NCBI GenBank assembly: GCA_027858895.1
Contig: JAQIBX010000064.1
Location: 1-56,725, forward strand
Length of the DNA: 56,725 bases
Source: Desulfuromusa sp.
GTDB lineage: Bacteria; Desulfobacterota; Desulfuromonadia; Desulfuromonadales; Geopsychrobacteraceae
Reading direction: 5' to 3'
In this document: positions 1 through 8,619 of the stretch, in pieces
Layout of the letters: the number at the start of each line of letters is the position of its first letter
Position numbering within the stretch: the first letter of the stretch is position 1
Notes under the pieces: generated by a model
Database searches by the model: none
What the model was told of the DNA's origin: nothing
Seen by the model: only the letters and a program-made list of their open reading frames with translations
Position numbers and translations under genes: made by a program

Positions 1-1246
1 TCATTTGCGAGATGAACCGTTTCCCGGAGTGAAAGTCCTTAGTCTTGATCGGGTTCTCTGTCACGAAATTACGACGCCGATCGCTATTGCAGATTTGATC
101 TGGAGAGAAAAAGATCGGGTCTTTGATCGGGATAAATTGAAGGTTGTAATTGATCATGTCACTCCATCTAAGGATACTAAAACTGCGACTCAGGCCAAGA
201 TTTTGCGGGATTGGGCCCGACGACATGACATCCCCGATTTCTTTGATGTTGGTCGCAATGGTGTCTGTCATGCCCTGTTTCCAGAAAAAGGGTATATCCG
301 TCCTGGATTTACAGTGATCATGGGGGATAGTCACACTTGTACCCATGGCGCTTTTGGTGCCTTTGCCGCAGGAGTTGGCACTACTGACCTGGAAGTCGGG
401 ATTCTGAAAGGGGTTTGTGCTTTTCGCGAGCCCAAGACTTTGCGGGTCAATCTGATGGGGACACTGGCGAAGGGGGTTTATGCCAAGGATGTGATTCTTC
501 AGGTTATCGGTCAGCTCGGTGTCAACGGTGCAACTGACCGAGTGGTCGAATTCCGTGGTCCCGTTGTCGACGTAATGGACATGGACGCACGCATGACACT
601 ATGCAATATGGCGGTTGAAGCCGGTGGAACCTCCGGGGTCTGCATGCCGGACATGACCACGGTCGAATATCTCTGGAAATTCATCAAGGATGAGTTTGCC
701 GACAAGGACGCGGCACTTGCCGAGTACAGCCAATGGGGTTCCGATGAGGATGCCGATTACGATTCGATCGTGGATATCGATGTGTCCGGTCTCGCGCCCA
801 TGGTGACCTACGGCTACAAGCCTGATTGCGTCAAGCCGGTCGCCGAGTTGGCCGGTACTCCGGTCGATCAAGTTTACATCGGCAGTTGCACCAACGGCCG
901 ACTTGAGGATCTGCGCCAGGCCGCCGCTGTGCTGAAGGGTCGCACCATCGCCGATTCGGTGCGTGGTATTGTCTCTCCGGCGACGCCGAAGATTTTCCAG
1001 GAGGCCTTGGCTGAAGGGATTATCCAAACCTTCATGGATTCAGGTTTCTGTGTCACCAACCCAACCTGCGGCGCATGCCTCGGTATGAGTAACGGAGTGC
1101 TGGCTGAAGGGGAAGTGGCCGCTTCAACCACCAACCGTAATTTCAATGGGCGCATGGGCAAAGGTGGAATGGTTCATTTGATGAGCCCGGAATCCGCAGC
1201 TGCAACCGCTTTGACCGGTGTTATCACTGACGCCCGTACTCTTTAA
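1..1246 (+). CDS. leuC: 3-isopropylmalate dehydratase large subunit (5' end cut by window)
   Basis: LeuC with LeuD isomerises 2- to 3-isopropylmalate in leucine synthesis, using a [4Fe-4S] cluster in the cytoplasm. The reading frame is open to the left edge (the first complete codon starts at base 2), and I estimate that only about a dozen N-terminal residues are missing. Seen: the substrate/cluster motifs IMGDSHTCTHGAFGAF and GSCTNGR, and NPTCGACLGM; counting from the TTG at base 5, the three cluster cysteines fall near 295, 355 and 358. The type resembles the roughly 420-residue homoaconitase-like LeuC of Geobacter rather than the longer enterobacterial form. leuD follows after 21 nt, so the two are co-transcribed. 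Oddity: the middle of the gene (roughly 540-1000) is visibly GC-richer than both its 5' part and leuD. Confidence 0.96.
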   Translation, partial: HLRDEPFPGVKVLSLDRVLCHEITTPIAIADLIWREKDRVFDRDKLKVVIDHVTPSKDTKTATQAKILRDWARRHDIPDFFDVGRNGVCHALFPEKGYIRPGFTVIMGDSHTCTHGAFGAFAAGVGTTDLEVGILKGVCAFREPKTLRVNLMGTLAKGVYAKDVILQVIGQLGVNGATDRVVEFRGPVVDVMDMDARMTLCNMAVEAGGTSGVCMPDMTTVEYLWKFIKDEFADKDAALAEYSQWGSDEDADYDSIVDIDVSGLAPMVTYGYKPDCVKPVAELAGTPVDQVYIGSCTNGRLEDLRQAAAVLKGRTIADSVRGIVSPATPKIFQEALAEGIIQTFMDSGFCVTNPTCGACLGMSNGVLAEGEVAASTTNRNFNGRMGKGGMVHLMSPESAAATALTGVITDARTL

Positions 1247-1267
1247 TTAACGATCTGGAGATAAACG

Positions 1268-1798
1268 ATGCAGAAAAATTTTGGTGGATCGGCAATCTTT
1301 CTTGATCGATCCAATATCAATACAGATGAGATTATTCCGGCAAAATATCTGACTGAAGTGACTAAAGAGGCACTTCAGCCATACATTCTTGAAGATCTTA
1401 AGCTGGATGGTTTTGATCCTAATGGGGATGATTTGAAGAATGCCACAGTGGTGATCACCAGGGAAAACTTTGGTTGTGGCTCTTCCCGTGAACATGCTCC
1501 CTGGGTCTTTGAGGTGAACGATGTTCATACAGTGATTGCCGAAAGTTACGCCCGGATTTTCCGTCAGAACATGTTCAATTGTGGAATGTTGGCAATTGAA
1601 TTACCAAAAGAATCGATAGACGAACTGATGCAGTTGCAGGCCTCCGGCAAGGTCTCTGTTGCAATTGACCTGGAGGCAGGACAGATTAAAGCAGTGGCAG
1701 GTGAGCAGGAAAAACAGTTCTCTTTTGCAATCAGCCAATTTGATAAGGCACTGGTTGAAGCTGGCGGTTGGGTTGAATTCGCCGATGCGCGTTATTGA
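1268..1798 (+). CDS. leuD: 3-isopropylmalate dehydratase small subunit
   Basis: Small (swivel-domain) subunit partnering LeuC in leucine biosynthesis. The 176-residue product carries the family signatures NTDEIIPAKYL near the N-terminus and NFGCGSSREHAPW in the middle, the latter forming part of the substrate pocket. The start ATG is preceded by a GGAG-type ribosome site (tctggagataaacg). The length is normal for the short bacterial/archaeal LeuD type. It is AT-rich (about 35% GC locally), unlike the central part of leuC just upstream. A strong terminator follows 18 nt after the stop, so the leuCD transcript probably ends here and leuB has its own promoter about 4.5 kb away. Confidence 0.96.
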   Translation: MQKNFGGSAIFLDRSNINTDEIIPAKYLTEVTKEALQPYILEDLKLDGFDPNGDDLKNATVVITRENFGCGSSREHAPWVFEVNDVHTVIAESYARIFRQNMFNCGMLAIELPKESIDELMQLQASGKVSVAIDLEAGQIKAVAGEQEKQFSFAISQFDKALVEAGGWVEFADARY

Positions 1799-1815
1799 TC
1801 AGAACATCGGAATGA

Positions 1816-1852
1816 CAAAAAAGGCCGGGAGTTATTACTTCCGGCCTTTTTT
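1816..1852 (+). terminator. Rho-independent terminator of leuCD
   Basis: An A6-GGCCGG arm pairs with a CCGGCC-T6 arm around a short loop, ending in six Ts. The A-tract before the stem also makes it usable in the opposite direction. It lies directly behind leuD. Confidence 0.9.
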
Positions 1853-1930
1853 CGTGGCGCTTAACGTATTTGTAGAGAACAGGGTCACATCTTCCCAATA
1901 CATTAAATACAATAAACCAGATTAATACGA

Positions 1931-1942
1931 TAAACTAGTTTA
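1931..1942. promoter_or_regulatory. candidate operator: perfect 12-bp palindrome taaactagttta
   Basis: A perfect palindrome in an AT-rich leader 56 nt before the start of the next gene. The half-site taaactag occurs again at 1974-1981, just before that gene's ribosome site, and a near copy (taaaccag) lies upstream near 1913-1920. Repeated half-sites in front of a gene with a possible ribbon-helix-helix N-terminus suggest autoregulation; this is inference. Confidence 0.35.
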
Positions 1943-1997
1943 CTAATACAGTTATCCAATATATTCTCTTCTTTAAACTAGAAAAGGAGGAATAATC

Positions 1998-2498
1998 ATG
2001 GTGCAGACAATAACCCTATCGGACGAAGTTTTTGCCCGCCTACAAGCACTCGCTAGGCCATTTGAAGACCGAGAGCCCGAAGATGTAATTCGCAGGCTAT
2101 TGGACGGTGACTCCACAAAGAGTGTAGAAATACCTAGCGGTCACAATGTTGCTTCTGATCTTAAGGTTGTAAGGTATCCCCGTGAGCGGGGTGCAGTGGT
2201 TGAGCTTAACGGCGAGAGAATTTCGGCTACAACAGTTCCAGACCTTTGCACAAAGGTAATGAAGTTTATTTACTCAAAGGGCTTATGGAGTCAATTTGAA
2301 AGTTTGGCGCCTTACAAAACTAGTGCTAAACGTTACCTCTTCTCAAAGACCGCAAAACACCCGCAGGGCAATGACTTCTTTGTACCATTGAAGTACAGGA
2401 ATATCCACATGGAGGCTCACAAAAACTACGAAACAACCATCAAGCAATTAGGGCGTCTATTGTATCAATTAGGCGTCACTTTTGAGTATGTGCAATAA
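1998..2498 (+). CDS. uncharacterised protein with possible ribbon-helix-helix N-terminus
   Basis: I do not recognise this 166-residue protein as a named family. Seen: an N-terminal block (residues 1-36, MVQTITLSDEVFARLQALA then an arginine-rich helix ending in IRRLLD) with the strand-helix-helix look of a ribbon-helix-helix or SeqA-like DNA-binding N-terminus, a polar linker (about 37-65), and a C-terminal domain (about 70-166) containing the blocks VMKFIYSKGLW, KRYLFSKTAKHPQG, FFVPLKYRN and KQLGRLLYQLG. A strong ribosome site AGGAGG lies 8 nt before the ATG. The leader holds repeated taaactag half-sites. It sits with a toxin-antitoxin pair between leuD and ilvD, in an AT-rich patch that looks acquired. 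It may be an autoregulated DNA-binding protein, possibly linked to a restriction or mobile system; I cannot assign a function. Confidence 0.8.
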   Translation: MVQTITLSDEVFARLQALARPFEDREPEDVIRRLLDGDSTKSVEIPSGHNVASDLKVVRYPRERGAVVELNGERISATTVPDLCTKVMKFIYSKGLWSQFESLAPYKTSAKRYLFSKTAKHPQGNDFFVPLKYRNIHMEAHKNYETTIKQLGRLLYQLGVTFEYVQ

Positions 2499-2555
2499 GG
2501 AAAAATCCGGGACATCCCCAAGTTTCCAAGATTACGATAACAGACTTGGTCTTCC

Positions 2556-2595
2556 GCAACGTTTCGTTGCACAATGCAATCCATTCTGCTATGTT
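2556..2595 (+). promoter_or_regulatory. toxin-antitoxin promoter with operator palindrome over the -35 box
   Basis: TTGCAC (2567-2572), a 17-nt spacer and TATGTT (2590-2595) form a good sigma-70-type promoter 20 nt before the antitoxin start. The palindrome gcaacg-ttt-cgttgc (2556-2570) overlaps the -35 box, the expected place for an autorepressing antitoxin or complex to bind. Confidence 0.6.
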
Positions 2596-2614
2596 TTCAA
2601 GCAGGAGGTGTCTT

Positions 2615-2842
2615 ATGGCACAGGCAGTGAGAATTAGTGACAATCTGGTAAAGGCTGCAAAAGTCGTAGCAAAAGTGGAACATCGATCAGTGGCGGGGCA
2701 GGTTGAATACTGGACTTCCATTGGCCGCGCGGCTGAGGACAATCCGGATATTCCGTTTTCAGTGATCCGCGAGATACTATTGGCCAAAGAAGAAGCGAAT
2801 GCCGGTCTGGTTGAAGAGTATGTTTTTGGCGAGGGGGGATGA
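2615..2842 (+). CDS. ParD-like type II antitoxin
   Basis: A 75-residue protein beginning MAQAVRISDNLVKAAKVVAK, with EHRSVAGQVEYWTSIGRAAE in the middle: the layout of ParD-like ribbon-helix-helix antitoxins (VRISDxLV strand, then two helices). It should neutralise the toxin encoded immediately downstream and repress its own promoter. I chose the ATG at 2615 rather than an upstream ATG because AGGAGG lies 6 nt in front of it and the family begins there. Its stop overlaps the toxin start (ATGA), giving translational coupling with antitoxin first, the usual order. Confidence 0.85.
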   Translation: MAQAVRISDNLVKAAKVVAKVEHRSVAGQVEYWTSIGRAAEDNPDIPFSVIREILLAKEEANAGLVEEYVFGEGG

Positions 2843-3117
2843 TGCGGAAAGTTTTACAGACTCGCACCTTTGCCAATAGTAAAAAGAAACTGCACAAAAA
2901 ACAGATTAAGGAACTGGATAATGCAATCCGGGACATTCTTAAAAACCCCGAAATCGGAGAGCAAAAGAAGGGTGATCTTCAGGGTGTCTATGTTTATAAA
3001 TGTAACATTACCAAACAGCTTTTTTTGCTGGCCTACCTGTTTGACGAAGAGTCTTTAACGCTACTCATGGTGGGGCCACATGAAAATTTCTATCGAGATT
3101 TGAAAAAGCCGATCTGA
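2839..3117 (+). CDS. RelE/ParE-family toxin
   Basis: A 92-residue basic protein (MMRKVLQTRTFANSKKKLHKKQ at the start, IGEQKKGDLQGVYVYKC in the middle, VGPHENFYRDLKK at the end) with the compact fold pattern of ParE/RelE toxins: two lysine-rich helices followed by a sheet ending in the GxHxxFY-type motif. ParE members poison DNA gyrase and RelE members cleave mRNA at the ribosome; the sequence alone does not decide which. The 4-bp overlap with the antitoxin and the single upstream promoter make a typical type II module. The GPHENFYRDLKK ending resembles the ParE-like toxin group paired with ParD-like antitoxins. Confidence 0.85.
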   Translation: MMRKVLQTRTFANSKKKLHKKQIKELDNAIRDILKNPEIGEQKKGDLQGVYVYKCNITKQLFLLAYLFDEESLTLLMVGPHENFYRDLKKPI

Positions 3118-3330
3118 TCGATTCTTCTTACTGTAAGACAGCGACATGGATGACCGAGGGATCATCAGGTTTGACTCCTTTCTCTCTGACAGTTTATGAC
3201 ACCATCCATTCAATTGTGCTAGTATTCGCCGGAAATCCATACAGGGATACATAGGCCGATTGTTTTGAGGTGATCTCCTGTAAATATCTTTTGTAACTAT
3301 TCTGCACAGTATAATTTAGCACCACGGGGA

Positions 3331-3412
3331 GGGGACTGATTTTATTTTTCATCGTTTCAATATCGGGGACAGAATAATTTTCGCATAAAACCTCGAAAAA
3401 AATTCAGTCCCC
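3331..3412. repeat. 82-nt inverted repeat with GGGGAC ends (REP/MITE-like)
   Basis: The outer arms ggggactga (3331-3339) and tcagtcccc (3404-3412) are perfect inverted repeats, extended by a T-rich/A-rich stretch. A second unit ggggacagaataattttc (about 3364-3381) faces a degenerate partner at about 3421-3442. It lies in the 374-nt gap 3118-3491 between the toxin gene and ilvD; apart from this repeat I see no gene there. Such GGGGAC-tipped hairpins are typical substrates of REP-associated tyrosine (IS200-type) transposases, but none is encoded in the window. Confidence 0.5.
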
Positions 3413-3491
3413 TTGGTTCAGTGAAAAAATTAATCTGTCTCCCGTCTTTATCAATAGTTACTATCTTTTTAACATCAAAAAAGAGGAAACC

Positions 3492-5342
3492 ATGCCAGTT
3501 TATCGATCAGCACAATCAGTTCAGGGAAAAAATATGGCCGGTGCTCGTGCCCTGTGGCATGCAACGGGGGTAAAGCAGAAGGATTTTGGCAAGCCTATCA
3601 TTGCTGTGGTGAATTCGTTCACCCAGTTTGTGCCGGGACATGTCCATTTGAAGGATTTGGGTCAGCTGGTTGTTGCTCAGATTGAAGAGCATGGTGGAAT
3701 AGCCAAAGAGTTCAACACAATGGCGATTTGTGACGGAATTGCGATGGGGCATCAGGGGATGCTTTACAGCCTCCCTTCGCGCGAGCTGATTGCCGACACT
3801 GTTGAATATATGGCCAATGCCCATTGTGTTGATGCTCTGGTTTGTATCTCCAACTGTGACAAAATTACGCCGGGAATGCTGATGGCTTCCATGCGTCTGA
3901 ATATCCCGACAATTTTTGTGACCGGCGGCCCTATGGAGGCCGGTCGCGCAACTGTTCAGGGACAGGATGTTGCGTTGGATCTGGTTGATGCCATGGTTGC
4001 GGCGGCAAACCCCGATGTCAGCGATGATGATGTTGCCATTTACGAGCGGAGTTCCTGCCCCACCTGTGGCTCTTGCTCAGGAATGTTTACCGCCAACTCG
4101 ATGAATTGTCTGACCGAAGCCTTGGGAATGGGTCTACCTGGAAACGGCAGCCTGGTTGCGACCCATGCCGACCGGAAGCAGCTGTTTCTGGAGGGGGCAA
4201 AGCGGATCATGGATTTGATCAAGCGCTGGTATGAAGATGGTGATGAGCGGGTTTTGCCGCGTTCCATCGCCTGTTTCGGTGCTTATGAAAATGCCATGCG
4301 GCTCGATATTGCCATGGGCGGATCGACGAATACAATTCTTCACCTGCTGGCGATTGCCCGTGAAGGTGAGGTGAACTTCACCATGGATGATATCAATCGT
4401 CTGTCCCGTGAAACACCTAATCTGTGCAAGGTTGCTCCGGCAGTCCAGCATTATCACATGGAAGATGTCCATCGCGCCGGTGGTATTTTTGCTATTCTCG
4501 GGGAACTCGATCGTGCCGGGCTGATCCAGCGTGATGTGCTGACGGTTCACAGCGCGACAATGGGTGAGGCGATTGACCAGTGGGATGTTGTGCGTACGGA
4601 TTCGCTCGATGTCCAACAGTTTTATCGTGCCGCACCTGGTGGAGAGCGCTGTATTGAGGCTTTTGCTCAGGGTAAACGCTATTCTTCGCTTGATCTGGAT
4701 CGCGAAAAAGGCTGTATCCGTTCTCTGGAACATGCCTACAGTCAGGATGGCGGCCTGGCAGTGCTTTATGGAAATATGGCTCTGGATGGCTGTATTGTCA
4801 AAACGGCCGGCGTTGATGAATCAAATCTCACTTTTACCGGTCCGGCACGTATTTTTGAAAGCCAGGAAGATGCGATCGAAGGAATTCTCGGTGACAGTGT
4901 GAAGGCTGGTGATGTTGTGGTGATTCGCTATGAAGGGCCAAAGGGTGGTCCTGGTATGCAGGAGATGCTTTATCCCACCAGTTACCTGAAGTCGAAGGGG
5001 CTTGGGAAAGCTTGTGCGCTGATTACCGATGGTCGTTTTTCCGGGGGAACTTCAGGACTGTCGATTGGCCATGTGTCGCCGGAAGCTGCTGAGGGCGGGG
5101 CGATTGCGCTGCTGGAGGAAGGCGATCTGGTGGCAATCGATATCCCGGCACGTAAAATTCTCATGCAGGTTGCCGATCAGGTTTTGCAGCAACGCCAGAC
5201 GGCGATGGTTGCAAAGGGTAAAAAAGCATGGAAGCCGGCACTTCGACAGCGTCAGGTCAGTAGAGCTTTGCAGGCTTATGCGGCGACAACGACCAGTGCT
5301 GCGCGTGGTGCTGTGCGTGATCTGGAGCAATTGCAGTTGTAG
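3492..5342 (+). CDS. ilvD: dihydroxy-acid dehydratase
   Basis: IlvD dehydrates 2,3-dihydroxy-isovalerate and 2,3-dihydroxy-3-methylvalerate, the step before the final transamination of valine and isoleucine and the entry to leucine synthesis. The 616-residue length equals the E. coli enzyme, and key positions line up with it: [12 protein letters not shown] with Asp81, SNCDK with Cys122 and [11 protein letters not shown] with Cys195, the Fe-S ligand region. The C-terminal lid motif [11 protein letters not shown] and [15 protein letters not shown] are intact. A GAGGAAACC ribosome site precedes the ATG. It stands alone between the toxin-antitoxin patch and a convergent gene, with a shared hairpin behind it. 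The gene order suggests it was placed here between leuD and leuB. Confidence 0.98.
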   Translation: MPVYRSAQSVQGKNMAGARALWHATGVKQKDFGKPIIAVVNSFTQFVPGHVHLKDLGQLVVAQIEEHGGIAKEFNTMAICDGIAMGHQGMLYSLPSRELIADTVEYMANAHCVDALVCISNCDKITPGMLMASMRLNIPTIFVTGGPMEAGRATVQGQDVALDLVDAMVAAANPDVSDDDVAIYERSSCPTCGSCSGMFTANSMNCLTEALGMGLPGNGSLVATHADRKQLFLEGAKRIMDLIKRWYEDGDERVLPRSIACFGAYENAMRLDIAMGGSTNTILHLLAIAREGEVNFTMDDINRLSRETPNLCKVAPAVQHYHMEDVHRAGGIFAILGELDRAGLIQRDVLTVHSATMGEAIDQWDVVRTDSLDVQQFYRAAPGGERCIEAFAQGKRYSSLDLDREKGCIRSLEHAYSQDGGLAVLYGNMALDGCIVKTAGVDESNLTFTGPARIFESQEDAIEGILGDSVKAGDVVVIRYEGPKGGPGMQEMLYPTSYLKSKGLGKACALITDGRFSGGTSGLSIGHVSPEAAEGGAIALLEEGDLVAIDIPARKILMQVADQVLQQRQTAMVAKGKKAWKPALRQRQVSRALQAYAATTTSAARGAVRDLEQLQL

Positions 5343-5370
5343 ATATAGGGGGGGATTAGCGTTAATAACA

Positions 5371-5408
5371 ACGAAAGAGCTGATGTCGTAACACATCAGC
5401 TCTTTCGT
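5371..5408. terminator. bidirectional hairpin between convergent ilvD and dsbC-like gene
   Basis: A perfect 16-bp stem (acgaaagagctgatgt and its complement at 5393-5408) around a 6-nt loop. The T-tracts after it are short in both directions, so it may terminate weakly but would also protect both 3' ends. Confidence 0.7.
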
Positions 5409-5417
5409 ATTTTAGAT

Positions 5418-6188
5418 CTATTTAGGGACAGCTTGATTGTCTTCAATCAACTTTAACAGTTCTTCCAGAGGGCGGTAACCAGGCGAAATTTGTCCGTTTG
5501 GTAGAATGAGTGTCGGCGTTCCACGAATGCCCAGTTCCTGGGCTAGCGCCAAGTTTTTTTCAATAACATCCGTTTCGCAATTTGCCTCAGGCAGTGGCTG
5601 GCCAGAAAATGCCATTTCAAGTTGTTCCATCGATTTATTGCAGATAATAGTATTGGCGATTTTCTTGGAACTTTGCTTGAGGGGGATCAATTTGGTATGG
5701 AATGCCAAATCGGGGTTTGCTTTAACTGCTTCGTGTAATACTTTGTGGAGTTTACTGCAGTATGGGCAATGGGGATCGGTGAAAACTAAGATCTGCTGTG
5801 TCGCACCTGGAGTGCCGAGAGTTAAGCCCTCATCCAATGGAATACTGGCGAAATCGACAGGATTTAGCTGCTGGAAATGCGCTTCAGTCAGATTTTTGCG
5901 GTCTTTGATTCGAATAATATTTCCTGAAAACAGGTATGAGCCGCTGGCGTCGAGGTAGATAGGTACGATTTTCCCCTGCATTTTCATAGCAACGCGGAAT
6001 AGCCCGGGCATTTCAGCAGGGTCGACTGAGACAACTTCGCCCTGGATTCCCTGTAGGGCTTCGATTGCTGCTGCTTTGGTCAGTGATCGAGGTTCAGCCT
6101 TCTGATCGCTGACATCGGTGTTGTCAGTTGCGTATGCCGGCAGTGAACTTAATATGATGATTAGGAATAAGGGTAGGGCTAGACGCAC
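5418..6188 (-). CDS. periplasmic DsbC/DsbG-like thiol-disulfide protein
   Basis: A 256-residue exported thioredoxin-fold protein with an N-terminal hydrophobic signal peptide ending near PAYA, an N-terminal dimerisation-like region (about 35-115) and a thioredoxin domain with the redox motif CPYC at 141-144 in the context FTDPHCPYCSKLH, plus a cis-proline loop RGTPTLILPNG. This is the DsbC/DsbG isomerase arrangement (E. coli DsbC has CGYC). I chose the GTG at 6188: AGGAGG lies 5 nt before it, while the upstream in-frame ATG at 6212 has no such site and that reading frame itself encodes the ribosome site. Two further cysteines (in IICNKS and EANCETD) sit in the helical insert, as in DsbC. The electron donor (a DsbD) is not in the window. 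Confidence 0.88.
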   Translation of the reverse strand: MRLALPLFLIIILSSLPAYATDNTDVSDQKAEPRSLTKAAAIEALQGIQGEVVSVDPAEMPGLFRVAMKMQGKIVPIYLDASGSYLFSGNIIRIKDRKNLTEAHFQQLNPVDFASIPLDEGLTLGTPGATQQILVFTDPHCPYCSKLHKVLHEAVKANPDLAFHTKLIPLKQSSKKIANTIICNKSMEQLEMAFSGQPLPEANCETDVIEKNLALAQELGIRGTPTLILPNGQISPGYRPLEELLKLIEDNQAVPK

Positions 6189-6335
6189 GTAATCCTCCTG
6201 TTTTTCATCCATGTTTTCCGGATGGGATTATATGAAGTTGCTAGATAGATACGGATACTGTTCGGAGCGGGACAATAACACATCCTGATCTCCGCTTCCA
6301 GCAGTCTAGCAGAATCCTTTATCGAGAGAAATGGT

Positions 6336-6364
6336 TTGACAAAAAACTTCCCTCTTCCTATAGT
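6336..6364 (+). promoter_or_regulatory. leuB promoter, near-consensus sigma-70
   Basis: TTGACA (6336-6341), a spacer of exactly 17 nt and TATAGT (6359-6364). Transcription would start about 50 nt before leuB. A short imperfect GC stem followed by Ts (about 6375-6402) lies in the leader; no leucine-rich leader peptide is visible. Confidence 0.8.
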
Positions 6365-6368
6365 TTAG

Positions 6369-7523
<1,155 letters not shown>

Positions 7524-7541
7524 TCGTGACATTGTGAACCC

Positions 7542-7582
7542 GTATTCTGGGGACACGTAACGAGTACATGTCCCCAGAATAC
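7542..7582. repeat. perfect 14-bp inverted repeat, GGGGACA type
   Basis: gtattctggggaca (7542-7555) and its exact complement (7569-7582) enclose a 13-nt loop. There is no T-tract, so it is not a classic terminator, although it would form a strong 3' stem for leuB mRNA. The GGGGAC core resembles the repeat before ilvD, suggesting a remnant of a mobile repeat family. Confidence 0.6.
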
Positions 7583-7608
7583 TCCCCTGTTGTTTTTGGA
7601 CTCTGGAT

Positions 7609-7744
7609 ATGACTGAAAGTGATTACCGACCTGGAAATAGTTTTCTTTACCGTGTTGACCCACGAGTGAAGTTGCTGTTGTTGCTCGGCTCTGGTTGTAT
7701 CGGTTTCCGGGGTCGTGATGATTTTCCTTCTTTATCAGGGTTGA
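7609..7744 (+). pseudogene. ecfT: relic of ecfT (energy-coupling factor transporter permease), internally deleted
   Basis: An ATG at 7609 begins MTESDYRPGNSFLYRVDPRV followed by KLLLLLG, the characteristic N-terminus of EcfT/CbiQ-type transmembrane subunits. After about 30 residues the family resemblance stops. In another frame a hydrophobic tail (VVSVSGVVMIFLLYQG) ends at a TGA (7742-7744) one base before the truA ATG, as expected for the original C-terminus. I infer that most of the gene was lost by an internal deletion that also shifted the frame. The N-terminal frame runs on to a stop at 7764 inside truA. No other ECF module gene is visible. The product, if any, is non-functional. Confidence 0.7.
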
Positions 7745-7745
7745 A

Positions 7746-8480
7746 ATGGCTAGAATTAAACTGATTGTTGCTTATGATGGAACTAATTATGTCGGTTGGC
7801 AATATCAACCGAACGGTATATCCGTCCAGCAACGATTAGAGCAGGCTCTGCATCAATTAACCGGTATTGTCCACACGGTGTATTCGTCCGGACGAACGGA
7901 TTCTGGTGTTCATGCTCGGGGAATGGTTTGCCATCTGACGACTGAGCGGGATTTACCGTTAAGTGCCTGGCGAGAAGGTTTGAACCGGTTTCTGCCTGAT
8001 GATATTGCTGTTCGCCATGCAGAAGACGTTGATGACCAATTTCATGCGCGGTTTTCAGCACGTGGCAAACATTATCGCTATACTATATTGCGTGATTCAA
8101 TTCGATCACCGCTGGATTGCAAAACAAGCTGGCAGGTCAAGAAGCCTCTTGATCTTGAAAAAATGCAGCAGGTGTCGCAGAATTTTATTGGTCAGCATGA
8201 TTTTGCTGCATTTCGTACCTCTGGTTGTTCAGCCGATACGACTGTTCGGGAGATATTTTCTATCGCTTTCAGTGAAGATGGGTCATTGCTCCACATCGAT
8301 GTTTGCGGCAGTGGCTTTCTAAGAAATATGATCAGGATGATGGTTGGGACACTCGTGCAAATTGGTCGTGGGAAAAGGCCGGAAAACACGATACAAAAAC
8401 TGTTAGAGGGTACCGAGCCTGTGCCCTCGCCATTAACGGCTCCGGCGCAGGGGCTTTGTTTAATGGAAGTTTGGTTTTGA
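7746..8480 (+). CDS. truA: tRNA pseudouridine(38-40) synthase
   Basis: TruA isomerises U38-U40 in the anticodon arm of many tRNAs. The 244-residue protein shows the N-terminal IKLIVAYDGTNYVGWQ, the catalytic SSGRTDSGVHARG motif with Asp52 as nucleophile, and the C-terminal GSGFLRNMIRMMVGTL block. Its start follows immediately after the stop of the ecfT relic, so it inherited that gene's transcription; no good ribosome site of its own is visible beyond the AGGGTT just upstream. In the related genomes I know, truA likewise precedes rplM-rpsI. Confidence 0.96.
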   Translation: MARIKLIVAYDGTNYVGWQYQPNGISVQQRLEQALHQLTGIVHTVYSSGRTDSGVHARGMVCHLTTERDLPLSAWREGLNRFLPDDIAVRHAEDVDDQFHARFSARGKHYRYTILRDSIRSPLDCKTSWQVKKPLDLEKMQQVSQNFIGQHDFAAFRTSGCSADTTVREIFSIAFSEDGSLLHIDVCGSGFLRNMIRMMVGTLVQIGRGKRPENTIQKLLEGTEPVPSPLTAPAQGLCLMEVWF

Positions 8481-8537
8481 CCGTGGTTTTATGGCAGAAA
8501 ACCAGTGGGAAAAGCTGATTTTATGTGTAGAATTTTC

Positions 8538-8566
8538 TTGACAGTCGGAGCTGAGTCGGCTAAATT
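8538..8566 (+). promoter_or_regulatory. promoter of rplM-rpsI
   Basis: TTGACA (8538-8543), 17-nt spacer, TAAATT (8561-8566), about 50 nt before rplM. Confidence 0.75.
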
Positions 8567-8619
8567 GTCCGCTTTGTGAGCCCTACAACCCTTAAGTCAT
8601 AAGTTCAGAGAGGACTGCG

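Noticed and set aside
599-1027. Long minus-strand reading frame inside leuC
   Set aside because: It lies opposite a well-supported gene, has no family resemblance and is explained by the GC-rich codon pattern of leuC.
4134-4733. 199-codon minus-strand frame inside ilvD
   Set aside because: Antisense shadow of a highly conserved enzyme; no ribosome site and no recognisable domain.
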